From Gammaproteobacteria bacterium (GTDB taxonomy: Bacteria; Pseudomonadota; Gammaproteobacteria; GCA-001735895), in the NCBI GenBank assembly GCA_029882955.1, contig JAOUJX010000035.1, positions 1-17,581 on the forward strand: a stretch of 17,581 bases of DNA, in the 5' to 3' direction. The number at the start of each line of letters is the position of its first letter. Positions within the stretch are counted from its first letter, which is position 1. The notes beneath the pieces were generated by a model. It saw only the letters and a list, made by a program, of their open reading frames with translations. It had not been told where the DNA came from and did not search any database. The position numbers and the translations under genes are program-made. Shown in pieces: positions 5,717-13,232 of this stretch.

Positions 5717-8260
5717 TTAACTTACCTGTTCGAGTATTTTTTCATAACAACGTTCCATCGAAGAAGCCATCTGCTCTCCCGTTTGAAAACGTTTATTTAA
5801 ATCCTTATGCAGGGTTTTGTTGATTAATGTGTAGACACAGTTGGGTACATCGGGACGGAGGCTGCGGATGTCTGGGTGCTTTTCGTTGGTAATCTTATAC
5901 ATCAGGTTTGCCAGGGAATCACTTGCAAACGGTAATTCACCGGCGAGCATCTGGTAAAGTGTTACCCCTAGAGAAAATAAATCCGAACGACCATCGACCT
6001 TTTTACCGGCTAATTGTTCGGGCGACATGTAATATGGACTACCGAGTACAGTACCGGTTTTGGTTTTACTGGCATCGGTTAAGCAGGCCACGCCAAAATC
6101 TGTAATCTTTGTAGAACGCGACTTTTTATCGTAAATAATATTGGCGGGTTTAATATCACGATGAACGACATGCTGTTGGTGTGCATAATCGAGGGCATTG
6201 GCAACATTCATAACGATTTCGAATACTTCCGACATGGGTAGTAAATTTTTCTTTTTACAGTAAGCGCTTAAATCTTTCCCCTTGAGAAAATCCATTGCGA
6301 TATAGGCCAGATCTTCTTCATCACCGACATCGTATACGGTAACAATATTAGGGTGATTCAATCGCCCCGCAGCCTCGGCTTCGCGAAAGAACCGGCTCTT
6401 AACGGCTTCGCGTTTGTCAGCTTCGATTTCTTCCGACAACATCATAGTTTTCACTGCTACCGTACGACCAATCTTTTCGTCCCGTCCCAGATACACCATA
6501 CCCATTGCACCACGACCAATTTCTTTATCTATTTGATAGCGGCCAAGTCTGGGCTTTTGCATCCCGCTGTTGCCGAGAATTAATTTGGCATTGGTAACAG
6601 TCGTTGCAGCACCGCCAAGTACCACGGCGCCAGATATATTGGTATTTTGCTCGATACGCTCTGCTACATCGCTATATTTCCTGTCCACGCTTTGGATATA
6701 TTTAAACACCGTTACGGCTTTATTGAACTGACGCTTGCGCTCGTAAGCAAGACCCAGATTATAAATTTGGCCTAAAAGAGATTCATCGACTTCACAGCGC
6801 TGGAGTTTATCGAAAGCCTGATCCAGCTGTCCCTGCGCCTGGAATGATTCTCCGAGTTGACGATTTGCCGCCGACAACGCCTGGTAAATAGCACCCACAC
6901 GACTATCGACCATCTTCCTGCCACCAAGAATTATGTATCCGGTCAACAGTGTCATAATCGCCGCCATCAATGGCACCCAGCTCGACTCTGATCGCATCAG
7001 CATAAAATGAGCACTGACCATCAACAATAATAAAAACAAACTGATAATAAATCCGCTCGCGCTACCCAGACGCAGAAAACCAAACATCAGGTATAGGCCT
7101 ATGACTATAATCGCTATTTTTTGCGCCTGATCCGCCCAGACTGGCACCCGGAATGATTCCTTATTCAACAAACTCGACAAGGTATGGGCTGTTATCATGG
7201 GTGGAGCCATGAATTCTCCGGTTGGTGTCTCTATAAGTTTTGACTCCTGCTCGGCGGTCATTCCGATAATAATAGTTTTGCCCTTAAACTTGTCCGTCTG
7301 AATATCACCATTGAGCACATCAACAAACGAAAATACTTTGAAAGCTGGCTGGTCTTCGGTTCCCTGGTAAAAACGCGGGTATAGCAACATGTTCTGATCG
7401 GCTGCCAATACTTCATTTTTCAGCTGCAAACCAGCGGTCGAATCGAGAGTTATGTGCTCGGCTGCCAGTCCTTGATAGCGAGCGTATAGTATCAGCGGGA
7501 AGGACGGCAGATAGTAATCGCCATGTCGGATAACCAAAGGTTGTTGGCGTGCAGGCTGATGGTTACTTACCAGTGATTCGACAACGCCAATACCACCAAC
7601 CTGCTTGCTCAAAATTTCGATGGGTGGCGAGATATACCCGGCTTCGGTTAGCTGCATATCCTGCCTTTCGCTATTACCAGCCGATTTTTCCAGGCTAAAT
7701 CTTTTCAGGTATGCAGGTAGCTCACCAACGTCTTGAGGCGTAGTGCTAGTCGCGAGATATGGCATAGCGAGAACGGTTCGTCCCGCAGAACGTAAAGCCG
7801 AGGCAAGCTTAAAATCGGTATTAATTTCTTCGGTGGTGGTTTGTATCGCCTCTCTAACCTGGCGCTTTAATATCTTTTCTGTCTTTAAAACTTCGCGTAA
7901 TTTATCGACTGACTCCAATGCTTTCAAACCTTGAGCCGCATCAAAAGGTAATTGATATCCAATTACTTTGGGCTTAGATTTAGCCAGTTGCCATGTGACC
8001 TCAGAAATTAAATCTCTGGGCCAGGGCCACGCACCTAGCTGACTTAAAGATTTATCGTCGATCGCCACGACGACAATTTCATCGCTGGGCTGTTTATCGG
8101 AAAAAAATCCCATGCCCAGATCATAGGCGTAACCGTCCAGCGGACGCATCAGTGGCGTTTCAGTCAACATCAAAAAAATTAGCATTACCAGCAGACCAAT
8201 CATCCAGTCTGCCTTCCAGTAGGGTTTCTTCACGCCTTTTTCAAACGACCTCGTAAGCAA
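5717..8260 (-). CDS. Membrane-bound CHASE2-TPR-Ser/Thr protein kinase
   Basis: This is an 847-residue predicted sensor kinase. One membrane helix (about 20-37) is followed by a periplasmic CHASE2 domain (about 45-375; IVVVAIDDKSL and WPWPRDL are diagnostic), three membrane helices (about 382-402, 405-427, 431-450), a TPR-like helical region (about 460-545) and a Hanks-type kinase (about 575-840). The kinase is complete: glycine loop GRGAMG (582-587), Lys604, HRDIKPAN (700-707), DFG (721-723) and SPE (746-748). It is therefore expected to be active on Ser/Thr. The usual acidic residue in the CHASE2 VIGxDxxF segment is Gln here (VIGYQLPF). Ligand and substrates are unknown. The start is unsure: TTG at 8260 (stop just upstream), GTG at 8233 or ATG at 8203; only the ATG has a fair SD (GGAAGG), but it shortens the N-terminal anchor. 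The 165 bases upstream contain no recognisable gene. Confidence 0.92.
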   Translation of the reverse strand: MLTRSFEKGVKKPYWKADWMIGLLVMLIFLMLTETPLMRPLDGYAYDLGMGFFSDKQPSDEIVVVAIDDKSLSQLGAWPWPRDLISEVTWQLAKSKPKVIGYQLPFDAAQGLKALESVDKLREVLKTEKILKRQVREAIQTTTEEINTDFKLASALRSAGRTVLAMPYLATSTTPQDVGELPAYLKRFSLEKSAGNSERQDMQLTEAGYISPPIEILSKQVGGIGVVESLVSNHQPARQQPLVIRHGDYYLPSFPLILYARYQGLAAEHITLDSTAGLQLKNEVLAADQNMLLYPRFYQGTEDQPAFKVFSFVDVLNGDIQTDKFKGKTIIIGMTAEQESKLIETPTGEFMAPPMITAHTLSSLLNKESFRVPVWADQAQKIAIIVIGLYLMFGFLRLGSASGFIISLFLLLLMVSAHFMLMRSESSWVPLMAAIMTLLTGYIILGGRKMVDSRVGAIYQALSAANRQLGESFQAQGQLDQAFDKLQRCEVDESLLGQIYNLGLAYERKRQFNKAVTVFKYIQSVDRKYSDVAERIEQNTNISGAVVLGGAATTVTNAKLILGNSGMQKPRLGRYQIDKEIGRGAMGMVYLGRDEKIGRTVAVKTMMLSEEIEADKREAVKSRFFREAEAAGRLNHPNIVTVYDVGDEEDLAYIAMDFLKGKDLSAYCKKKNLLPMSEVFEIVMNVANALDYAHQQHVVHRDIKPANIIYDKKSRSTKITDFGVACLTDASKTKTGTVLGSPYYMSPEQLAGKKVDGRSDLFSLGVTLYQMLAGELPFASDSLANLMYKITNEKHPDIRSLRPDVPNCVYTLINKTLHKDLNKRFQTGEQMASSMERCYEKILEQVS

Positions 8261-8425
8261 TAATTATCGGGGCTTGACCATACAGAATATATAGACAAGT
8301 ATCTGAGAGATAGCCAGCAAATTTGGCCATATAGCAGGCGCGGCGGTTTCTACATTTATTCTTCGTGCAGGTTCTGCCCATCCAGTCAATTTTATAGATA
8401 AATTGTCCGAATCGCCACCAGCTGC

Positions 8426-9271
8426 TTAATAATAAAAGCTATTCAGGTAGTCTAGTTCATACTCCAGGTCCTGCTCAGTAAATACCGCCATCCAGCAGAT
8501 AGATAGAAGCTGTAGCAAAAACTGATAGATTAAAAGAATATCGAGTTCAAGTTCGGCACAGTCCTTTTTGTATAACGCCAGTAGTTCCTCGGTATACCCT
8601 GCATCAAGTCTGGATGCATTACATAAGGTAGCGAGGTCCCAGTAGGGAGATGCCATCGCGGAATATTCCCAATCTATAATCCAAATTCTACCGGGACCTT
8701 CGACGAGAATATTTTCCAGTACCAGGTCATTGTGCGATGGCACCCGTTTATTATCGTATTTTTCGATTAGTGAATATTTTGTTAAAGCCTCGTGCACAAA
8801 AGGCTTTAGGGTGAGCTTATGCTCTTTAGGCACCAGTGCCAGATATTCCGGCAACAATTTGAGCAGATCCACGCTACCGTGGAAATCGTTATCGCTAGTA
8901 TGTAAACGACAGATATTCATCATTAGTTTTTCTCTCAGAGCCATTTCGTACATATCCTGGGCCTGAAAATTTCGAGTTTGTCGGCACGTGGGTGTCAGGC
9001 TTAATCCACCAGGACTGCGCCACAAACTTTTCGGTGCCAGCCCGAGCGCGTTCGCGTGCTGAATATTTAGTGCTTCGTTATCCCGGTTGATGTAAATATT
9101 TGTTTTATCCTTCGGCACTCTCAAAATCCAGTCATGCTGCTGGTTCCGAAGCCGGTAATTGTTATTAGTAAAGCCAGAAACCCTGTCTATCCTAAAGTCC
9201 TGCGGATGACAGGATTTTAGCAGGGGAATTATCCGGAATAATTCGGCGAAATACGATTCGTCTATTTTCAC
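8426..9271 (-). CDS. Aminoglycoside/choline-kinase-fold phosphotransferase, probable thiamine kinase
   Basis: The 281-residue protein has the APH/choline kinase fold. An N-terminal SGFTNNNYRL glycine/asparagine loop is followed by the Brenner catalytic motif with His180, Asp182 and Asn187 (HNDLVLEN). The metal-binding Asp200 lies in IDWEYS. E. coli ThiK (274 residues) shares this architecture, including the DWEY segment. The start is GTG at 9271, and its last two bases are the first two of the thiQ stop TGA (overlap 9268-9271). This implies translational coupling to a thiamine ABC transporter under TPP riboswitch control. From that context I infer phosphorylation of imported thiamine to thiamine monophosphate, the step that would trap it in the cell. 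Sequence alone does not exclude choline, ethanolamine or another small alcohol as substrate. Confidence 0.85.
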   Translation of the reverse strand: MKIDESYFAELFRIIPLLKSCHPQDFRIDRVSGFTNNNYRLRNQQHDWILRVPKDKTNIYINRDNEALNIQHANALGLAPKSLWRSPGGLSLTPTCRQTRNFQAQDMYEMALREKLMMNICRLHTSDNDFHGSVDLLKLLPEYLALVPKEHKLTLKPFVHEALTKYSLIEKYDNKRVPSHNDLVLENILVEGPGRIWIIDWEYSAMASPYWDLATLCNASRLDAGYTEELLALYKKDCAELELDILLIYQFLLQLLSICWMAVFTEQDLEYELDYLNSFYY

Positions 9272-9987
9272 TCAGACCCCAGATAACTCATAATTTCCTG
9301 TCGTTTCCTGTCATTTAATAGTTCGCTGGTTTTCTGAATCGAAATGACCTGTCCATTGTCAATAAAGGCAGTGTGCTTCGAAGCGAGTAACGCATCTGCT
9401 GGTTGATGGCTAACCATTAAAGCGATCATTTTTCGACGTGACACCAGCTCCTTTAGTGCCATTATTAATTCGGCTCGCATCGCCGGACCCAGTGCAGCAA
9501 ACGGTTCATCAAGTAATAAAATGTCGTGCTCGCGTACCAGAGCTCTAGCAATCGCTACGCGCTGCTGCTGTCCGCCCGATAATTGTCCGGGTTTTCTTTT
9601 TTTGAAGCCTTCCAGCCCCAAAGTCACCAATGCATCTTCTATCGACTGATGCTCATCTACACTTAATTTTAACGATGGATTAATTCCCAACGCGATATTG
9701 GTAAATACATCTAAATGCGGAAATAGATTATGAGACTGAAACACCATACTCACAGGTCGCTGCGCCGGGGGTAGTTGTTGAATATCTTCCCCATCAACGA
9801 AAATCTGTCCCGCACTGGCCTGAATAAACCCGGCGATTAAATTCAGAAGGCTGGTCTTACCCGAACCACTCGGGCCGATAAGGCTTAAAATTTCTCCTCG
9901 CTCGGCCTGAAGTTCAAAACTCATTGGCATCACAGTGTTATTTTCAGTATCCGTATAGGTAAAACACAACTGTCTAATGCTAAACAT
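9268..9987 (-). CDS. thiQ: Thiamine ABC transporter ATP-binding protein
   Basis: ThiQ powers thiamine import through ThiP. Start ATG 9987 gives 239 residues (E. coli 232) and an 8-base overlap with the end of thiP; an upstream in-frame start at 10002 would add residues the family lacks. Motifs seen: Walker A GPSGSGKT (38-45), Q-loop in MVFQSHN, signature LSGGQQQR (136-143), Walker B ILLLDEP (156-162) and the switch His in MVSHQ. The order and spacing are complete. One oddity is the D-loop: where E. coli ThiQ reads SALD, this protein reads AALG, with Gly167 (GGT) in place of the conserved Asp. The downstream kinase gene starts inside its stop codon. Specificity for thiamine is assigned from resemblance to E. 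coli ThiQ, from ThiB and from the TPP riboswitch. Confidence 0.95.
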   Translation of the reverse strand: MFSIRQLCFTYTDTENNTVMPMSFELQAERGEILSLIGPSGSGKTSLLNLIAGFIQASAGQIFVDGEDIQQLPPAQRPVSMVFQSHNLFPHLDVFTNIALGINPSLKLSVDEHQSIEDALVTLGLEGFKKRKPGQLSGGQQQRVAIARALVREHDILLLDEPFAALGPAMRAELIMALKELVSRRKMIALMVSHQPADALLASKHTAFIDNGQVISIQKTSELLNDRKRQEIMSYLGSE

Positions 9988-11545
9988 TTTCTCTACCACC
10001 AATGATGCCTTCGAGCAGCCAGAATACCAACAGGCAAAAACCTAGCAGAAACACCGCTGTAACCGCTGCCTCTGACATCAGGTAGGCTCCGAGTTGCTGA
10101 TAAAGCAGCAAAGGCAAGGTCGTCGTTTCGGGCGTCCCAAACAATGCGATGACGCCAAGATCACCCATCGCCAAAGCGGTAACCAGCGCCATGGCAAGTC
10201 CAAGCGGCTTACGCAGCAGGGGCCAATCAACCGTTTTAAACCGATTCCAGCCATCCAGGTTCAGGCTTTCGCACAGACGCTGATAACGCATTTTGTTCTG
10301 CCGCATTGCCGGTCCGAGTGCTCTTATCGCAAAAGGCAGTCCCGTCATAGCATTGATTAAAATCACGATAGGAATAGCCCAGTCAAACACATTAAATCGT
10401 GGCGCTATTAATACAAATAGACCCGTTCCAATCACCAGGGGTGGAACGACATAAACAATAGAGCCCGCCATTTCCAGATAAGCAGCCTTGTGCTTTCGTT
10501 TTATATAATACAAATCGCTGGCGCTCCTGAGTATCAGCCATGCAGCCAATATTGACAGCGTGGCGGCAATCATACCAATGCTTAGACTTAGCGCGGCCGA
10601 GCGCCATAACGCCGGATTACTCAACACCTGTCTAACCGGTCCGGTAAATGCTTCGAATAACATAGCAATCATCGGCATTGCAACATACACCACTGCCGCT
10701 AACAAAATCACGGCGTTTAACTTTAATGTGTTTGTATCAACCGGACATTGCAGGGCGGTAGAAGTGATTTCCACTTCGGGTAATTTCTGTAAGCGAAAAC
10801 TGATCAGTGCAACAGTTGCACAAAGACTCAATTGTAATGCCGCTAACACTGCTGCCTGGGCAGGCTCGAAATCGAATCGCAATGACTGATAAATGGCGAC
10901 CTCCAGTGTCGTGCTTTTTGGTCCACCCCCAAGTGTAAGAACCACCGCAAAGCTGGTTAAACAAAGCATAAATACCAGAACTCCAACACCCGGAAGGTTC
11001 TCTCTAAGTGTCGGCCATTCCAGATATTTCCACTGTTGCCAGCTATTCATACCGAGCTGTTGGCCCAGTTTCCAGTGTTGTTCTGGAATCGATTTCCAGG
11101 CAGGTAATAGTAAACGTACCGCAAGCGGCAGGTTGAAAAATATATGCGCGAGCAATATACCATTCAGGCCGTATAAATCTCGTCCCAGAGGAATCCAGCC
11201 CCCGGTACCGAAAACGGACACCAGTCCGAAAACCGCGACAACGGCCGGTATTACCAGCGGCAGGCCAAATAGTTTGAGTATTAAATTTCGAAAAGGGAAA
11301 CAGCCATAGCGCGCAAAAGCCCTCGCCACGATAATCGCCAGACTGACGCTCAAAGCTGTTGACAGGAACGCCTGCCAAAAACTAAAAATCAATACCCGGC
11401 GAAGATAAGCACTCTTCCAGAAAGACAGGCTCTCCGATTCAATAACAGAGACGCCTGTAACCGTTAACAACGCCATCATCGGCCCCAGCACCATAAACGC
11501 CAGTATCGCAAGAACTGGATAGGCGCTCATGGTTGGCTTTGTCAT
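9980..11545 (-). CDS. thiP: Thiamine ABC transporter permease
   Basis: This inner-membrane channel subunit has two fused permease halves, each with BPD-type membrane helices and an EAA-like cytoplasmic loop. The first loop is near AAWKSIPEQHWKLGQQLGM-type sequence, the second near RYQRLCESLNLDGWNRF. About twelve hydrophobic segments are visible. I place the start at ATG 11545, 13 bases after the thiB stop, giving 521 residues against about 536 in E. coli. The longer open frame to 11614 would overlap thiB by over 50 bases and add a hydrophilic leader. No strong Shine-Dalgarno site is seen, which fits coupling to thiB. The two-in-one permease also occurs in FbpB-type iron systems; the partner proteins decide for thiamine. 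Confidence 0.94.
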   Translation of the reverse strand: MTKPTMSAYPVLAILAFMVLGPMMALLTVTGVSVIESESLSFWKSAYLRRVLIFSFWQAFLSTALSVSLAIIVARAFARYGCFPFRNLILKLFGLPLVIPAVVAVFGLVSVFGTGGWIPLGRDLYGLNGILLAHIFFNLPLAVRLLLPAWKSIPEQHWKLGQQLGMNSWQQWKYLEWPTLRENLPGVGVLVFMLCLTSFAVVLTLGGGPKSTTLEVAIYQSLRFDFEPAQAAVLAALQLSLCATVALISFRLQKLPEVEITSTALQCPVDTNTLKLNAVILLAAVVYVAMPMIAMLFEAFTGPVRQVLSNPALWRSAALSLSIGMIAATLSILAAWLILRSASDLYYIKRKHKAAYLEMAGSIVYVVPPLVIGTGLFVLIAPRFNVFDWAIPIVILINAMTGLPFAIRALGPAMRQNKMRYQRLCESLNLDGWNRFKTVDWPLLRKPLGLAMALVTALAMGDLGVIALFGTPETTTLPLLLYQQLGAYLMSEAAVTAVFLLGFCLLVFWLLEGIIGGRENV

Positions 11546-11558
11546 AATTAAGAGGCAG

Positions 11559-12563
11559 TTATTCAGCCATGGCTTCCAGCCATTCGCTAATCCATTGTTT
11601 CCTGTTTTTGGCAATGTCAGTATCTTTGAATAACAAAGTATGACCGGGTTTAACCAGGTCTTTAAAAGCTGCTGGTAATTGGTCTTGCTCTAATGCAGCG
11701 GGATACATCCAGTTTGTAGTCGGTATGATGGACTGGAATTTTTCGCTCATCATGAAGGTCAGAAATTCGCGCCCCAGTGCTTTCTTCTTGCTTGATGCAA
11801 TTAGACCGGCCACTTCGATCTGTTGATAATGACCTTCCTCAAAACTGGCGGCGGCAAATCGTTTATCCTCCTCTGCAATAATGTGATAAGCAGGGGAGGT
11901 GGTGTAACTCAATACCATCGGAGCTTCACCTTTTAGAAACAGTCCGTATGCTTCACTCCAGCCCTTACTCACTGTGACAACTCGTTTCGATAACTTTACC
12001 CAGGCTTTATGAGCCTCATCACCATATACTTTTTTCATCCACAGCAAAAAGCCCAATCCGGGTGTGCTGGTCCTGGGGTCCTGAATAAGAATTTCCGGAG
12101 CATCCGTACTTTCCACTAGTTCTTTCAAACTAGTAGGTGGGTTAGGTAATATTTCCTTGTTATAAACAAAAGCAAAATAGCCGTAATCGTAAGGTAGAAA
12201 GTAGGTGTCTTTCCAGTCCGTAGGTAATGTCGTGGGTCCAGTCGATATCTGGTGGGGCTCGATTAATCCGGTCGCCCTGGCTTCTGCGGTTAAATTGGTA
12301 TCTATTCCTAAAATAAGATCTGCTTTGGTATTAGTCGCTTCAAGTTTAAGACGGCTTAATAAGGCAACACCATCTTCGAGGCCGACAAACTCAAGGATAC
12401 AGTCGCACTGTTCTTCAAATGCTTTCTTTACCTGTGGACCGGGACCCCAGTCACTGGTAAACGAATCATAAGTGTAGATAGTTAAAGTCTGTTTTCCCGC
12501 AGAGGCGTTAGTAAGCTGTAGCAGACAAAATACTGTGATTAAAACTTGTGTAATTCTGGACAT
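11559..12563 (-). CDS. thiB: Periplasmic thiamine-binding protein
   Basis: ThiB captures thiamine, TMP or TPP in the periplasm and delivers it to ThiP/ThiQ. The 334 residues begin with a signal peptide (hydrophobic residues 7-17, likely cleavage after Ala22). Recognisable ThiB stretches are IYTYDSF (near 29), DWGPGP, the Cys-x-Cys pair in QCDCILEF, LPYDYGYFAFVY, QDPRTSTPGLG, KGWSEAYGLFLKGE and SYTTSPAYH, close to E. coli ThiB throughout (327 residues). The QDPRTSTPG and SYTTSPAY segments separate it from the related iron-binding FbpA/AfuA proteins. It is the first gene of the operon. Its AGGGG ribosome site (12569-12573) is close to the ATG and lies in a hairpin with the upstream leader, downstream of a TPP riboswitch, so its translation is probably repressed when TPP is plentiful. 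Confidence 0.97.
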   Translation of the reverse strand: MSRITQVLITVFCLLQLTNASAGKQTLTIYTYDSFTSDWGPGPQVKKAFEEQCDCILEFVGLEDGVALLSRLKLEATNTKADLILGIDTNLTAEARATGLIEPHQISTGPTTLPTDWKDTYFLPYDYGYFAFVYNKEILPNPPTSLKELVESTDAPEILIQDPRTSTPGLGFLLWMKKVYGDEAHKAWVKLSKRVVTVSKGWSEAYGLFLKGEAPMVLSYTTSPAYHIIAEEDKRFAAASFEEGHYQQIEVAGLIASSKKKALGREFLTFMMSEKFQSIIPTTNWMYPAALEQDQLPAAFKDLVKPGHTLLFKDTDIAKNRKQWISEWLEAMAE

Positions 12564-12566
12564 AAT

Positions 12567-12595
12567 TTCCCCTAAAAAATAAACGACGCGGGGAA
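12567..12595 (-). promoter_or_regulatory. Shine-Dalgarno-sequestering hairpin of thiB (riboswitch expression platform)
   Basis: In the leader, UUCCCC (plus-strand positions 12590-12595) can pair perfectly with GGGGAA (12567-12572), which contains the thiB ribosome site AGGGG. This gives a 6-bp stem with a 17-base loop. No intrinsic terminator with a stem directly before a T run is evident between aptamer and ATG, so translational control is the simpler reading. Which leader segment frees the site when TPP is absent was not resolved by eye. Confidence 0.55.
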
Positions 12596-12617
12596 GGGGG
12601 CTTCAAACTATAATTCG

Positions 12618-12704
12618 CTCACATCCCTACGCCAGTACTAACTGGATCAGGTTCATCGGGTTGCTGTTGTTCACAGCTCTCAGCGCCTGGCGCACCCCGT
12701 TGAG
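12618..12704 (-). ncRNA. TPP (THI-box) riboswitch
   Basis: Read on the minus strand, the leader shows the full thi-box core. GGGGTGC is followed by the conserved GCTGAGA (12678-12684), a variable arm, ACCTGATC, and the GTAGGG end (12625-12651 covers the second conserved block). The closing P1 helix can form between CTCAAC (12699-12704) and GTGAG (12618-12622) with one bulged base. It lies 54 bases ahead of thiB and just after a promoter. By family knowledge it binds thiamine pyrophosphate and shuts off the genes behind it, here thiB, thiP, thiQ and the kinase. Confidence 0.97.
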
Positions 12705-12712
12705 GAAGGCTT

Positions 12713-12741
12713 ACTATAAGGACTGTCGCTTAACTGTGCAA
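12713..12741 (-). promoter_or_regulatory. Sigma70-type promoter of the thiamine operon
   Basis: On the minus strand TTGCAC (12736-12741) and TATAGT (12713-12718) are separated by exactly 17 bases. The predicted transcription start falls near 12706, directly before the P1 helix of the riboswitch, as expected for a leader that begins with the aptamer. The promoter fits in the short gap after the GNAT gene stop at 12751. Confidence 0.8.
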
Positions 12742-12750
12742 GCTTCGCTT

Positions 12751-13221
12751 TTAGTCCTGACTGAAACGGGTATCGTTTTTAAGTTCTTCGAATAGCTTGT
12801 AGGCCGTTTCCTGCATGCCCAGTGAGTGGTAGGTGTCTTGAGCGATTTTATTATCGTGCTCGACGTATAATCGAAAACCACAAACCCCCGTTTCAGCTTC
12901 GGCCAGCGATTTAACCTGTTGATAGAGTTGTCGGTATAAACCTTTTCGTCGGAAATCGGGTTTAACGTAGACGCTTTGAATCCACCAGAACATCCCATTA
13001 CGCCAGTCGCTCCATTCGGTCGTCACCATAAGCGAAGCCTGAATTTCATTATCATCTTCTGCCACCAGGTAAAATCCCATCTGCGGATTAGAAATCATTG
13101 CTCTCACCCCGGCATCGATAACTTCTGGAATTAAGGTAATTGCTTCAGTCTCGAAAGCCATTTTCTGGTTAAATTCAGACAGCGATTGGGCGTCTTCTAT
13201 GGTCGCGAGGCGTATGGTCAT
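12751..13221 (-). CDS. GNAT-family N-acetyltransferase
   Basis: The 156-residue protein has the GNAT fold. It starts with TIRLATIEDAQSL, the usual first strand and helix. WWIQSVYVKPDFRRKGLYRQLY (about residues 78-99) is the acetyl-CoA-binding motif A, with the R-R-K-G pyrophosphate loop. The RLYVEHDNKIAQDTYHSLGM-type segment is motif B. Family members transfer an acetyl group from acetyl-CoA to an amine; the substrate cannot be read from the sequence. It starts with ATG 13221 behind an AGAGAG ribosome site and sits 11 bases after ylqF, so the two are probably co-transcribed. The thiamine promoter lies immediately past its stop, and no terminator is evident between them, so some readthrough into the riboswitch leader is possible. 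Confidence 0.92.
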   Translation of the reverse strand: MTIRLATIEDAQSLSEFNQKMAFETEAITLIPEVIDAGVRAMISNPQMGFYLVAEDDNEIQASLMVTTEWSDWRNGMFWWIQSVYVKPDFRRKGLYRQLYQQVKSLAEAETGVCGFRLYVEHDNKIAQDTYHSLGMQETAYKLFEELKNDTRFSQD

Positions 13222-13232
13222 ATTTATTCTCT

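Noticed and set aside
10893..11309. 138-codon open frame antisense to thiP
   Set aside because: No conserved pattern or ribosome site is seen, and the opposite strand encodes a well-conserved permease.
9268..12563. ABC system read as a ferric-iron (FbpABC/AfuABC) importer
   Set aside because: The binding protein has ThiB-specific stretches (DWGPGP, QDPRTSTPGLG, SYTTSPAYH) and the operon carries a TPP riboswitch.
12714..12998. 94-codon open frame on the minus strand overlapping the GNAT gene and the thiamine promoter
   Set aside because: It is out of frame with a clear acetyltransferase and resembles no protein I know.
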